Position numbers and translations under genes: made by a program
Assembly (NCBI RefSeq): GCF_011050415.1
Contig: NZ_DRFS01000012.1
Span: forward strand, 1 to 64,000
Source: Halomonas sp.
GTDB taxonomy: Bacteria > Pseudomonadota > Gammaproteobacteria > Pseudomonadales > Halomonadaceae
DNA: 64,000 bases
Direction: 5' to 3'
Shown: positions 1 through 7,885 of the stretch, piece by piece
How the letters are laid out: every line of letters starts with the position of its first letter
Position numbering within the stretch: the stretch's first letter is position 1
The notes under the pieces: model-generated
Database searches by the model: none
Told to the model about the DNA's origin: nothing
What the model saw: only the letters and a program-made list of their open reading frames with translations

Positions 1-135
1 TCAATTTGGCGGCGTGAGAGTGGCGAGAAGGTCAGCTTTTCAGGTACCATTTTGGAAGCGGCTGTTGGTGCTTGATGGATTGGTTAGGTTCTTGAAATCA
101 TAGCACTTTCAGCCGCTTTCTTTTATACCCTGTGA
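1..135. other. Non-coding left edge of window
   Basis: I see no gene here. A 9-bp inverted repeat (56-64 and 110-118, AAGCGGCTG/CAGCCGCTT) with a long loop, followed by a pyrimidine-rich stretch, could be the terminator of a gene outside the window, but the loop of about 45 bases makes this weak. Confidence 0.3.
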
Positions 136-777
136 GAAATCCGGGTTAGCGGAATCATCACTAAAGAGGATGAAGTCAACATTCTCCTTACCCTGATTGA
201 GCGTTTTAAGCCTACCTCACTACTATCGGTTTCATGGGGTGGTTATGCCGCCATGATGGCATTAGCTCAGTCGCCCAGCTCTATAAAAAAAGCGGTTCTT
301 GCGTCTTTTTCAACCCTGCTTAATGATGGCATGCTGCGTTATATACATGGTGCACGCCACTATATTCAAATTGGTGATGTAAAAACGGCTGCTAATCTTC
401 TTAATGATGAGGTAGGCAAGTATTTGCCCCGCTTATTGAAACATATTAATTACCGGCACCTTTCAAGGTTAGATGAGCAAGAGCTTCAGCAGGTTTGCTT
501 TCATATCGAGCAAATACTATCCATGAACGACACCGACTATGAAAAGCTGCTAGGCAATATTGAGATCCCGACTCTTTTCGTTAATGGCAAATTGGATGAG
601 TACACAACACCAGAAGATATTCTGATAGCCGACCAGTATATGCCACAGTGTGCCTTTGAAGTCGTACCCAATGCAGGGCACTTTCTTGACCTTGAGCATG
701 CTGATGCACGCAAACGAATGGAGAAAATTCTGCGCGGTTTCTTGATTCCTAGCGAGCTTGAAAGGCAGGTTGCCTAA
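136..777 (+). pseudogene. 5'-truncated PhaG/RhlA-like 3-hydroxyacyl transacylase (alpha/beta hydrolase)
   Basis: The frame is open from just after a TGA at 133-135 and encodes the C-terminal two thirds of an alpha/beta-hydrolase. It closely resembles PhaG/RhlA, which move 3-hydroxyacyl groups from ACP for polyhydroxyalkanoate or rhamnolipid precursors. Visible landmarks are the nucleophile elbow SVSWGGYAA (codons 223-249), the segment NYRHLSRLDEQE, the acid-loop region LFVNGKLDEYTTPED and the terminal GHFLDLEHAD with the catalytic His. About 90 N-terminal residues that carry the oxyanion loop are missing, and nothing similar is found in the 135 bases upstream. The first in-frame ATG (253) lies after the nucleophile Ser, so no active enzyme can start there. 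This is a decayed gene; its family assignment is quite sure. Confidence 0.75.
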
Positions 778-810
778 TTCAAGAACCACTGTCATTCAAC
801 AGCACAGAGC

Positions 811-845
811 CACCTCGCTAAGCGTTACAGCCGCTTAGCGAGGTG
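811..845. terminator. Strong hairpin between two converging gene remnants
   Basis: A perfect 14-bp inverted repeat (CACCTCGCTAAGCG, 7-base loop, CGCTTAGCGAGGTG) lies between the convergent transacylase and M20 remnants. The T-run after it is poor on both strands, so it may be a weak or bidirectional terminator. Confidence 0.6.
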
Positions 846-894
846 TCTTGATAGGGCCTTTAGCAACAAACAACGACGCTATCATTTTTTAATC

Positions 895-1299
895 TCAAGG
901 ATTGAGGGCTACCTGCATCAACGCACCCACTGCCAGCGGCATCACTGTCTCATCAAAATCAAAGCAGGCGTTATGATGACCCGCCGCAAGGTCAGCACCA
1001 AAGATCATATAGGTCGCCTGGCCACCGCGCTCCATTACTCTAGCCATAAGCGAAGTGGCATCCTCAGAGCCTGCTGGCGTTACATCGTGCCTTACTAAGT
1101 GGGTGATGCCAGGGTAACCGGCAAGGCAAGTGGCAACTTTTTCTACCAGGGCTGGGCTTGCAGCGCAGGCGCTGGCTGCACCAACGCACTCGATCGAGAC
1201 ACTAACGCCCTGCATAGCAGCAGCGCCTTTAAGGACCTCGTAGGCACGGCTTTCCAATTCGCGTTCATAAGCAGCCTCCGCGTTAGCCCAGCGCCTGAG
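895..1299 (-). pseudogene. C-terminal remnant of an M20 amidohydrolase (AbgA/hippurate hydrolase type)
   Basis: The reverse frame is open from 1299 to a TGA at 895 and encodes about 130 residues ending in the typical M20 C-terminus: GSEDATSLMARVMERGG, then AAGHHNACFDFDE. The His-His near the end and the Glu-Asp pair match the metal/substrate-binding C-terminus of p-aminobenzoyl-glutamate hydrolase subunit A-like enzymes. The first ~270 residues, including the first metal-binding half, are absent. The upstream end of the frame overlaps the 3' end of the GNAT gene (stop at 1283-1285), so the missing part appears to have been replaced by that gene. There is no ATG; a TTG at 1257 is the only candidate start. 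I read it as a deletion remnant and not as a functional gene. Confidence 0.7.
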
Positions 1300-2152
1300 T
1301 CAGCATGCCAAAGCGCGTTAACGGCCCTTCCTCGACAGCCTCGCCACAGCGCATGCGGGTTATTTGATCGACACAGGTGAGTCCTAACGCCGTCAGCCAG
1401 CGATCGTCGCCGGGATCCACCAAGTCGATGCGTATAAAATCCCCCTCAGCATCCGTCAGCAGCGCCAACACCAGCGCCTGCGCCTGTTCGGCACTGCGCG
1501 CCAGAATAGGACCAATATGCTCGCCGCGCCCATAGGTACGCTTTAGCGCTAACCCTTCAATGACACCCGCATTTTCAATCACCACCCCTCTATTAGCCGA
1601 TTGAACGGCCAGCGCATGAGCCGGGCTGTCGGGTGAGAGCGCAATCAGTGCCGCCTGATCGCTTGCCTCCATCGGACGTAAACCCGGCTCATGCGGCGCA
1701 GACGGTGCGCCGCTGACCACTCCTTGGTATTGGCAGATGCGATTGCACGGTTCAAAGCCCAGTTTTTGGTACAGGGGCTGGCCCGCTTTCGTGGCGACCA
1801 ACATCAGTGTTCGTGGGCCCGCCAGCGCCATCAGCCGTACCATCATCTCGCGCCCCAGCCCGAGGCCCTGCCAATCGTCGCTAATCACTACCAGCCCCAG
1901 GGTGGCCACAGCCCCTTGATTAAAGCAGAGCCCAGTGCCCACCAGCTCACCGTCGACATTTTCCAGCACGACGCCCTCTCCCACCTCAAGCATCTGGCGC
2001 CAATCGTCGACGCGGTGGGGCCAACCGAGTTTATGGGACAGGCTTTGCGCCCCCTCAAGATCGTTAACAGTCATTGTTCGCCACGTTAAGTTCTCACGTT
2101 CAAAGCGGACGGGAGCGCTATCTGAAGCAGACATCGAAGGGGAGTCAGTCAT
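1283..2152 (-). CDS. Two-domain GNAT family N-acetyltransferase
   Basis: A predicted 289-residue cytoplasmic acyltransferase. Residues ~20-150 form a GNAT domain with the acetyl-CoA-binding segment LGLVVISDDWQGLGLGREMM (beta4-Q/RxxGxG/A-alpha3) and the common GNAT ending LYQKLGFEP. The C-terminal ~130 residues resemble a second acetyltransferase-like half (YF/FMR-type duplication) without an obvious CoA loop. ATG 2152 was chosen over GTG 2155; AAGGA about 10 bases upstream could serve either. Its 3' end overlaps the M20 remnant, so the gene appears to be at a deletion or insertion junction. The substrate cannot be told from the sequence, and neither neighbour is intact enough to suggest one. 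Confidence 0.8.
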   Translation of the reverse strand: MTDSPSMSASDSAPVRFERENLTWRTMTVNDLEGAQSLSHKLGWPHRVDDWRQMLEVGEGVVLENVDGELVGTGLCFNQGAVATLGLVVISDDWQGLGLGREMMVRLMALAGPRTLMLVATKAGQPLYQKLGFEPCNRICQYQGVVSGAPSAPHEPGLRPMEASDQAALIALSPDSPAHALAVQSANRGVVIENAGVIEGLALKRTYGRGEHIGPILARSAEQAQALVLALLTDAEGDFIRIDLVDPGDDRWLTALGLTCVDQITRMRCGEAVEEGPLTRFGMLTQALG

Positions 2153-2155
2153 CAC

Positions 2156-2427
2156 ACTATTTTCCTTGAGCTGGTGTTGATCGGTTTGCCGCTACTTTGG
2201 CACTCAGGGCGGCGAGGTGCCACGCCGAAAAGGGCGTTTGGTGCAATTCAGCAGATTTAACCGTCGCGGCTATAGGTGAGCGCATCCCCTGCGCCCAACC
2301 ACCCTGTACTCAGCACCCCATGCTGGGTCATCCGACCTAGGATGGTAGGCAAGCAAGACGCCCATTGGGTGCCGTCACCATTACTAATTATTAAGTCTCT
2401 CTAATCAAGGACTACTATCAAGGTATG
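2156..2427. other. Intergenic stretch without recognisable gene
   Basis: Between the GNAT start and the aldehyde dehydrogenase remnant I see no coding frame I can support. It presumably holds the GNAT promoter and the decayed upstream part of the aldehyde dehydrogenase gene. Confidence 0.4.
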
Positions 2428-2697
2428 CAATTTGATAGCGAAGAAGAGGCTATTTGTATTGCCAACGCGACGCCCTTTGGGCTTGCCGCTTACTTCTTTA
2501 CCGAGAGTGTACTCAGGGCCTAGCGGGTAGGCGAAGCGCTGGAGTTCGGTATGGTTGGCCTCAACACCGGTTCCATTTCAATGGAAGTCGCCCCGTTTGG
2601 CGGCATGAAACAGTCAGGATTGGGTCGTGAAGGGGCTCGCCAAGGGCTTGATGAATATCTGGAAGGGAAAGCCTTTCATATGGGCGGGCTGAACTGA
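2428..2697 (+). pseudogene. C-terminal remnant of an aldehyde dehydrogenase (GabD-like)
   Basis: In frame to the TGA at 2695-2697 the sequence encodes the last ~90 residues of an NAD(P)-dependent aldehyde dehydrogenase of the succinate-semialdehyde type: FDSEEEAICIANATPFGLAA, then [20 protein letters not shown] and SGLGREG. An in-frame TAG at 2521-2523 interrupts it, and everything upstream, including the catalytic Cys/Glu and Rossmann domain, is missing. It is clearly a dead fragment. It is the third truncated gene in this stretch, which supports past deletions at this locus. Confidence 0.8.
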
Positions 2698-2724
2698 CGC
2701 TGAAATAACTAACGCCGACATAAC

Positions 2725-2761
2725 CCCACTCGCTCCTTAATTCAAAGGGCGAGCGAGTGGG
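2725..2761. terminator. Hairpin at the 3' end of the reductase gene
   Basis: An 11-bp perfect inverted repeat (CCCACTCGCTC / GAGCGAGTGGG, 15-base loop) sits between the aldehyde dehydrogenase remnant and the 3' end of the minus-strand ghrA-like gene. It is a plausible terminator for that gene, although no clear U-run follows. Confidence 0.5.
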
Positions 2762-2788
2762 AAATGCTAGTGGTAAATACTGGAGGCA

Positions 2789-3715
2789 CTAGTAACCTCG
2801 CTGTGGATCCACACGCCCTTCCATTGGCTCGCCGCGCTGATAACGACGCAGGTTGTCCAGCAGGACGGGGAAAGCGCTATCCGGCTGCGTCATTGCGGCC
2901 ACGTGGGGGGTCAGCAAAATGCGCTCGTCTCGCCAGAAGGGGTGATCGTCAGCGGGCGGCTCTTCGCTCAACACGTCCAGTACCGCCGCACTCAACTGCC
3001 CCTCGTCGAGGGCTTGCGTCAGATCGTGCTCAATCAAGTGTTCACCACGGCCAATATTGATCAGCGCCGCACCTTTAGGCATACGCGCAAAGAGATCTCT
3101 GTTGAGAATACCGCGGGTGGCGTCGGTCAGCGGCAACACACAGATCAAAATATCGCTTCCAGCAAGGAACCCATCCAGCGCTTCCTGGCCACTGTGACAG
3201 TGAACATTAGCCACCTCTCTTGGCGAGCGCGACCAACCGCTCACGTCAAAACCGTAACCTGTCAGATGGGTGGCGATGGCGCAGCCAAGTTGGCCTAGAC
3301 CGAGTATACCGATGCGCCGTTTTGCAGTGGGAACGAGCATATGCGCTTGCCACTGCCCCTCCCTTTGCTGGCGCACATAGTCACCCATGCGGCGGTGCAG
3401 CCACAGCGTGGCGAAGGTGGCGTACTCAATCATGCCGCTCTCAATGGCGGGGTCGAGCATCCGCACGACCGGCAGCTCTGGAGGCAGTGAGTCAAAATCA
3501 AACTGATCGACACCCGCAGAGGTGGCAAACAGCACCTCAAGGGAGGGCAGGCACGCCATGATGTTTTCCGGGGGCATCCACGCCAACAAATAGCGAATCT
3601 CGTTAGGGTCGCCAATATCAGGCCATTGGCGGAACTCAATATCTGGCGCGTGTTGGGCAAAGAGTTCCTTCCACCGGGCGCCGCGCAGCGGGTCAGATTT
3701 ATACAGCAGTACCAT
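2789..3715 (-). CDS. ghrA: D-2-hydroxyacid dehydrogenase, glyoxylate/hydroxypyruvate reductase A type
   Basis: A 308-residue cytoplasmic NAD(P)H-dependent reductase, the usual length for GhrA, which reduces glyoxylate to glycolate and hydroxypyruvate to D-glycerate. The nucleotide-binding motif is GLGQLG at 139-144. The substrate-carboxylate Arg lies in INIGRGEHL (R223), followed by the Glu of LSEEPP and the catalytic His of TPHVAAM near residue 271. The N-terminal ATSAGVDQFDFDSLP segment is typical of the GhrA branch. It is a single-gene unit; ATG 3715 is preceded by AAGGAGAC. The family is secure, but paralogues act on other 2-ketoacids, so the physiological substrate is inferred. Confidence 0.85.
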   Translation of the reverse strand: MVLLYKSDPLRGARWKELFAQHAPDIEFRQWPDIGDPNEIRYLLAWMPPENIMACLPSLEVLFATSAGVDQFDFDSLPPELPVVRMLDPAIESGMIEYATFATLWLHRRMGDYVRQQREGQWQAHMLVPTAKRRIGILGLGQLGCAIATHLTGYGFDVSGWSRSPREVANVHCHSGQEALDGFLAGSDILICVLPLTDATRGILNRDLFARMPKGAALINIGRGEHLIEHDLTQALDEGQLSAAVLDVLSEEPPADDHPFWRDERILLTPHVAAMTQPDSAFPVLLDNLRRYQRGEPMEGRVDPQRGY

Positions 3716-3760
3716 GGCAGCGTCTCCTTAGCTAAAACGTCATCCTACGGTGGTCTGAGA

Positions 3761-3994
3761 GGCAGTGGATACCAGAAAATTCGTCAAGTCGATGAAGTCA
3801 TGGAGTGCCACCTGATTAGTGGTGGTTATGACTATTTACTACGCTTTATAGCGCGCAGCATTGCCCATTATCAGCGCGTGATGGAGGCACTTATTGAGGA
3901 GGAAATCGGCATCGAAAAGTGCTTCAGCTATATCGTTATCAAGACCCCCATCAATAAAGAGCAGCTCCCGCTTCGCACCTTGATGGAGGGTTAG
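3761..3994 (+). pseudogene. C-terminal remnant of an Lrp/AsnC regulator
   Basis: The frame encodes the RAM/AsnC effector domain of an Lrp-family regulator: VDEVMECHLISGGYDYLLRF, then a helix and a strand ending KEQLPLRTLMEG. The whole helix-turn-helix half is absent, and the frame upstream runs into the reverse-strand ghrA-like gene. A full-length Lrp would be ~150-165 residues; only about 77 remain. Without the DNA-binding domain it cannot act as a regulator. It is another truncated gene in the decayed first 4 kb. Confidence 0.75.
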
Positions 3995-4025
3995 CCGCAC
4001 TGTTTGCCACCTAATAGATTACCCC

Positions 4026-4919
4026 TCACCCCTCCCGAAATGCTTCGATTACCCGTTCGGCCAACACCTCGCTGGCATCACCACTGCCTGCACGCTTAAC
4101 TAATGCCACTTGGTAATCTCCTAGTGGCGGCAGTGAGTCGTTGTGCAGACGTTTGAGCGGCGGTCGAACCAAGCTTTTTGGAAATGCCGTCACGGCCAAA
4201 TCGGCCAGCATGGCGGCTTCCTGCCCGGCACAGTGGTCGCAGGAGTATGCAATGCGATAAGCAATCCCCGCTTGATCAAGGGCATTGAGGGTAATGCGAC
4301 GCCAGGCGCAGCCTGGTTGGGCCAGGGTCACCGGCAGTGGCGTTCGCTGCACGGCAACCCCATCCTCACGTCCCGCCCATACCAGCGGTTCGCTATGGAC
4401 GATATCTCCCCGCGCTGCCTGACCAGGCCCTCCAGCCATCACCAGGGCCAGGTCCAGCTCGCCCTCATCCAGCCTGGCGAGCAGGTCTTTGCTGCGCCCC
4501 ACCTCGACGTCGACCTGAACCGCCGGGTGCGAGCGGGCAAACTGGGCCAGTACCGTCGGCAAAATGCGCCCCACCACATCGTCCGTTATCCCCAGCCCCA
4601 CGCGTCCCTCTATGGTAGGGGCTAAAAACTGGGTCACGGCTTCCGCATTGAGTTTAAGTAGACGACGGCCATAGCCCAGCAGCACTTCCCCCTCGGCCGT
4701 CAGGCGTACATGCCGCGCCTCGCGTATAAACATCGCCTGGCCGAGGATCTCTTCCAGGCGTTTGATCTGCATGCTCAGGGCGGAAGGGGTGCGAAATAGC
4801 TGCTGGGCGGCGCGGGTAAAACTACCGCTCTCGGCAATCGTCACGAAGGTGCGCAGCACCTCACTATCCAGTAGCGGCAAGGCGGCCCGGCTGGGAGCTA
4901 TGCTAGAAAGTTGATTCAT
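4026..4919 (-). CDS. LysR family transcriptional regulator
   Basis: A 297-residue LysR-type regulator. The winged helix-turn-helix is at about residues 17-76 (LDSEVLRTFVTIAESGSFT, AAQQLFRTPSALSMQIKRLE), followed by the linker helix and a two-lobed effector-binding domain starting near GRVGLGITDDVVG. ATG 4919 is preferred because AAAGGTGGG lies 6-7 bases upstream; the GTG at 4928 falls inside that ribosome-binding site. It is transcribed divergently from the DUF1127 gene at 5104, with 184 bases between, so it probably controls that gene, itself or both. The effector cannot be inferred. Confidence 0.85.
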   Translation of the reverse strand: MNQLSSIAPSRAALPLLDSEVLRTFVTIAESGSFTRAAQQLFRTPSALSMQIKRLEEILGQAMFIREARHVRLTAEGEVLLGYGRRLLKLNAEAVTQFLAPTIEGRVGLGITDDVVGRILPTVLAQFARSHPAVQVDVEVGRSKDLLARLDEGELDLALVMAGGPGQAARGDIVHSEPLVWAGREDGVAVQRTPLPVTLAQPGCAWRRITLNALDQAGIAYRIAYSCDHCAGQEAAMLADLAVTAFPKSLVRPPLKRLHNDSLPPLGDYQVALVKRAGSGDASEVLAERVIEAFREG

Positions 4920-5103
4920 CACACCCACCTTTCAGAAAAACTTAACACACAGTGTAGTTCTTTTCGTTTGATTGATCCATGGTGAAGCGCCAAGCTGATA
5001 ACCAGAGGTCGCGACCCTCCACTTATTAATCACAAAACACACCTGCCTAGTGAGTGCCCAGGCACCGTTTAGCGAATCGTAGGCGTGAAAATGGAGGTGC
5101 GCG

Positions 5104-5448
5104 ATGAAGTATGAAAACCCTACCCAATATGATGCTCAGCACGCATGGAAAAAAGCGAGCCAATTGGCACCGCCGCCCAAACCGCCACAACCGCATTTTT
5201 ACATGCCAGCCATGCCATCGATGCGGCTAATTCGTGCGCTCGATATGGGCATGTGGCGTTGCCGGCGGCGTTGGCTTTTCCGCCGTCATATACTGCCGTT
5301 ACTGGACTACGACGATCAGGTACTGCGTGATATTGGTTATTGCCGCGAAGATATTCTCTGGGCTAACCAGCTGCCATTAAAGGTCGATGCCATCCACGCC
5401 CTCGAGGCCCGGCAAGCACCACACCATGCTAAACAGGAAAAAGCGTAA
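5104..5448 (+). CDS. DUF1127 domain protein
   Basis: A 114-residue basic protein. The C-terminal half (about residues 55-95) is a DUF1127 module: an Arg-rich helix MWRCRRRWLFRRH, then LLDYDDQVLRDIGYCREDI, the YjiS-like signature. The N-terminal half is Pro- and Gln-rich without a recognisable fold. DUF1127 proteins in proteobacteria are small, often RNA-associated regulators of metabolism; that role is known only for a few members and is not shown here. GGAGGTG just before ATG 5104 gives a strong ribosome-binding site. It is monocistronic, with a hairpin at 5457-5498, and divergent from the LysR gene. Confidence 0.8.
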   Translation: MKYENPTQYDAQHAWKKASQLAPPPKPPQPHFYMPAMPSMRLIRALDMGMWRCRRRWLFRRHILPLLDYDDQVLRDIGYCREDILWANQLPLKVDAIHALEARQAPHHAKQEKA

Positions 5449-5456
5449 AGAGACTG

Positions 5457-5498
5457 GATCAAGCGCGTCGAATCTAGATAGGTTTGGCGCGCTTGATC
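5457..5498 (+). terminator. Hairpin terminator after the DUF1127 gene
   Basis: A perfect 11-bp inverted repeat (GATCAAGCGCG / CGCGCTTGATC) with a 20-base loop lies 8 bases after the DUF1127 stop codon. The following bases (TATATAAG) hold few T residues. Confidence 0.55.
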
Positions 5499-5552
5499 TA
5501 TATAAGCTGTTTACTTCCTATTGAGAGGTTCCCTCAACTCTGCTAAATTAAC

Positions 5553-5571
5553 GCCAATGGTTATCATTAAC
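5553..5571 (+). promoter_or_regulatory. Fur-box-like operator upstream of hemP
   Basis: The 19 bases 5553-5571 match the classical Fur box consensus GATAATGATAATCATTATC at 14 of 19 positions by eye, including the run ATCATT and the left AATG. It lies 18 bases before the hemP start codon, so Fur-Fe2+ binding would block initiation. It is the only such site I found in the haem cluster, which suggests one iron-regulated transcript. Confidence 0.7.
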
Positions 5572-5588
5572 ATAGGAGTTATCCTCTC

Positions 5589-5759
5589 ATGCAGCTGCCC
5601 GAAAAGGGTGCTAGCAAGGAAGCTAAGTCGCCTTCACCACCCCGGGAAGTGGATAGCAGGGATTTACTTAGCAGCTCGGGCCAACTGATTATTCATCATG
5701 AGCAACGACGCTATGTACTGCGACGCACTAAGAGTGGCAAGTTAATTCTTAACGCCTAA
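5589..5759 (+). CDS. hemP: Hemin uptake protein HemP
   Basis: A 56-residue protein in the HemP/HmuP family (COG4256). The N-terminus is variable. The conserved C-terminal core is VDSRDLLSSSGQLIIHHEQR followed by YVLRRTKSGKLILNA, matching the family pattern of S..L..G...I.H....Y.LR.T..GKLILTK. HemP/HmuP proteins accompany haem receptor operons and in rhizobia and Burkholderia activate hmuR expression; that function is inferred here from family and position. AGGAG at 5574-5578 precedes ATG 5589. It is the first gene downstream of the Fur-like site and 127 bases before hmuR. Confidence 0.85.
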   Translation: MQLPEKGASKEAKSPSPPREVDSRDLLSSSGQLIIHHEQRRYVLRRTKSGKLILNA

Positions 5760-5886
5760 AGCCCTTAATATTCAAGACACACCTGTTTAGCCTAAAAGCT
5801 TATAAACCATAGCCAGCCACGCTGCAGCCCTTGCTGCGCTCAGCCAGCGATGTCTTCCATCACTCTTTGTTGGATCTCTCTGGCTC

Positions 5887-7857
5887 ATGAAACACACTCG
5901 CGTTTTTAGCGGTCTCTGCTTAACCCTTATCCCATTTTTGGTAGCCCAGGCTGACGATACTGAGCTTAACCCTGTTACGGTCACAGGCACACGAGCCCCC
6001 ACCGATCTCGCCCAGGCGCCGCTGATTATCGATATTATCGACCGCGATGATGCCGTGTTGGCAACGGCCAGCAGGGTGGAAGATGTGCTCAGTCGCCAAC
6101 CTGGCTTGCATGTCGCAGGTCAAGGGCGTCGCAATGGCCAAACCCTTAGCATGCGCGGCTTTGGACGAGCGGGCGTGCTGGTGCGCTTGGATGGGGTTCG
6201 CCAAGATATTTCCACCGGCCATGTGGGCAACTTCTTTCTCGACCCTGGATTAATTCAAGAGGTACAGATAGCCCGTGGTGCGCTGTCCAGCCTTTACGGC
6301 AGCAACGCCATGGGTGGCGTGGTCAGCTTTACTAGCGTTGATGCGGATGACCTACTCGCCCCTGGGGAAGATAGCGGCGCACGACTTTCCATCGGCGGCG
6401 CCACTGCTAATGATGAGCTACGGGTAAGTATTACTGCCTTTGGGCGCCGAGATACTGCCAACGGACAAGTGGATGGCCTGTTTTCAATCGGCCGCAGTGA
6501 ATCGAGCGATATCCGTCGTGCCGGTGGCGATAAGGCTGAAGAGGACGCCACCCTCAATAGCCTACTGCTAAAAGGTGGTTGGGAGCCAAGCGATGAGCAG
6601 CGAGTGTTTATTAGCTGGCAGCACTATGACGAGCGCGCCACCCAACCAGCGAATCCTCAGCAACTGTCTACCACCGACGCGCTGCGCGACCGAGATGTCG
6701 AAAGTAACAACGTCCAGATCGGCCACCGCTGGCAACCCAGTGTGGCTACCGAGGTCACCTCACGGCTCACCTTTAGTCAGCAGGATATTGATGAGCCACA
6801 GGCCAGTCGCTCACTAGACCGCGTAGGTGTGCAAAGCGACGGCTATCACAGCATGGATCATGGCTGGCTCTCCCAAACGGTAGTGTTCGGTGCCGAACTG
6901 GAACAAGCCCGCCAGCGTCCGGACGGGCAGGCCAATGGTTTTCCTCGGGCGGACATCGACACCCAGGCAGCCTATTTAGACACTACCCTTACCGCAGGGA
7001 GTTATCTGGCAGAAGGCGGCGCGGGCCAATTTGATCTTGGCCTAGGGGCACGCTACGACCGCTATGATGCGACCGGACAAGACGATGCCGATAGCGTCCA
7101 TGACCAAGTGTCTCCGCGCTTCCGCCTGGCCTGGCGGCCCGACGACACCTTAATGCTGTTCTCGGGTTACGCCGAAGCCTTTCGCGCGCCGAGCCTATCA
7201 GAGCTTTACGCCAACGAACGCCACTTTGCTGGCTTCTGCGCGGGCCCCTTCTTCTGCACCCCAGATAACTACTGGATCCCCAATCCCAATCTCGCCCCTG
7301 AAACCAGCACTACATGGGAGAGCGGCGTGGTCTGGCACCAAGGCGACTGGCAGGTGCGCGCCAGCTACTTCGACACCCGCGCAGATGACTTTATCGATAC
7401 CCAAGTCGACATTATGGCGGGCACCACCCAAGCGGTTAACGTGCAGCGCGCCCAGCTGTGGGGCTATGACGCGCGGGTGACTTGGCAGCCCAGCGCTTTC
7501 CCTCTGCTGACAAGCTTTGTGGGACTTTCGGAAGTCTCCGGTAAAGACCGCGACAGTGGCGACCCGCTAGGCAGTCAGACCCCGCTTGAAGCATCGCTGG
7601 GTAGCGAACTCGCGCTCTACAACCGCGCTGTTCGCGTTGGCTGGCAAGGCCGATTTGCTCAATCTTTCGACAAACAGGGCGATGACGAGCGCCTGCCGGG
7701 CTATGGCCTGCACGATGTGCATCTCGCCTGGCGGTTTACACCAAGTATCGATACATCACTGCGTCTCGCCAACGTCGGCGACAAAGTGTGGTATCGCCCC
7801 GACGGTAGCCTGGGCGATGGGCGCAGTCTGTTCGCCACGCTTAACTGGCAGTGGTAA
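5887..7857 (+). CDS. hmuR: TonB-dependent haem/haemoglobin outer-membrane receptor
   Basis: A 656-residue outer-membrane receptor that imports haem using TonB energy. It has a signal peptide (residues 1-22, ending VAQA-D), a TonB-box-like segment ELNPVTVTGTR, a plug domain with RGFGRAGVLVRLDGVR, and a beta-barrel ending in aromatic W-Q-W. The haem-receptor FRAP box is present (FRAPSLSELYANERHF, about residue 432) and the NPNL box lies about 34 residues later, with a His between them (NERHFAG), as in HmuR/HutA/HemR receptors. Two Cys (AGFCAGPFFCTP) may form a loop disulfide. A moderately long leader of 127 bases after hemP has no further Fur site, so the two are probably cotranscribed. Confidence 0.9.
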   Translation: MKHTRVFSGLCLTLIPFLVAQADDTELNPVTVTGTRAPTDLAQAPLIIDIIDRDDAVLATASRVEDVLSRQPGLHVAGQGRRNGQTLSMRGFGRAGVLVRLDGVRQDISTGHVGNFFLDPGLIQEVQIARGALSSLYGSNAMGGVVSFTSVDADDLLAPGEDSGARLSIGGATANDELRVSITAFGRRDTANGQVDGLFSIGRSESSDIRRAGGDKAEEDATLNSLLLKGGWEPSDEQRVFISWQHYDERATQPANPQQLSTTDALRDRDVESNNVQIGHRWQPSVATEVTSRLTFSQQDIDEPQASRSLDRVGVQSDGYHSMDHGWLSQTVVFGAELEQARQRPDGQANGFPRADIDTQAAYLDTTLTAGSYLAEGGAGQFDLGLGARYDRYDATGQDDADSVHDQVSPRFRLAWRPDDTLMLFSGYAEAFRAPSLSELYANERHFAGFCAGPFFCTPDNYWIPNPNLAPETSTTWESGVVWHQGDWQVRASYFDTRADDFIDTQVDIMAGTTQAVNVQRAQLWGYDARVTWQPSAFPLLTSFVGLSEVSGKDRDSGDPLGSQTPLEASLGSELALYNRAVRVGWQGRFAQSFDKQGDDERLPGYGLHDVHLAWRFTPSIDTSLRLANVGDKVWYRPDGSLGDGRSLFATLNWQW

Positions 7858-7885
7858 ATACCCGCAAACCATTAAGAGGTGCGTC

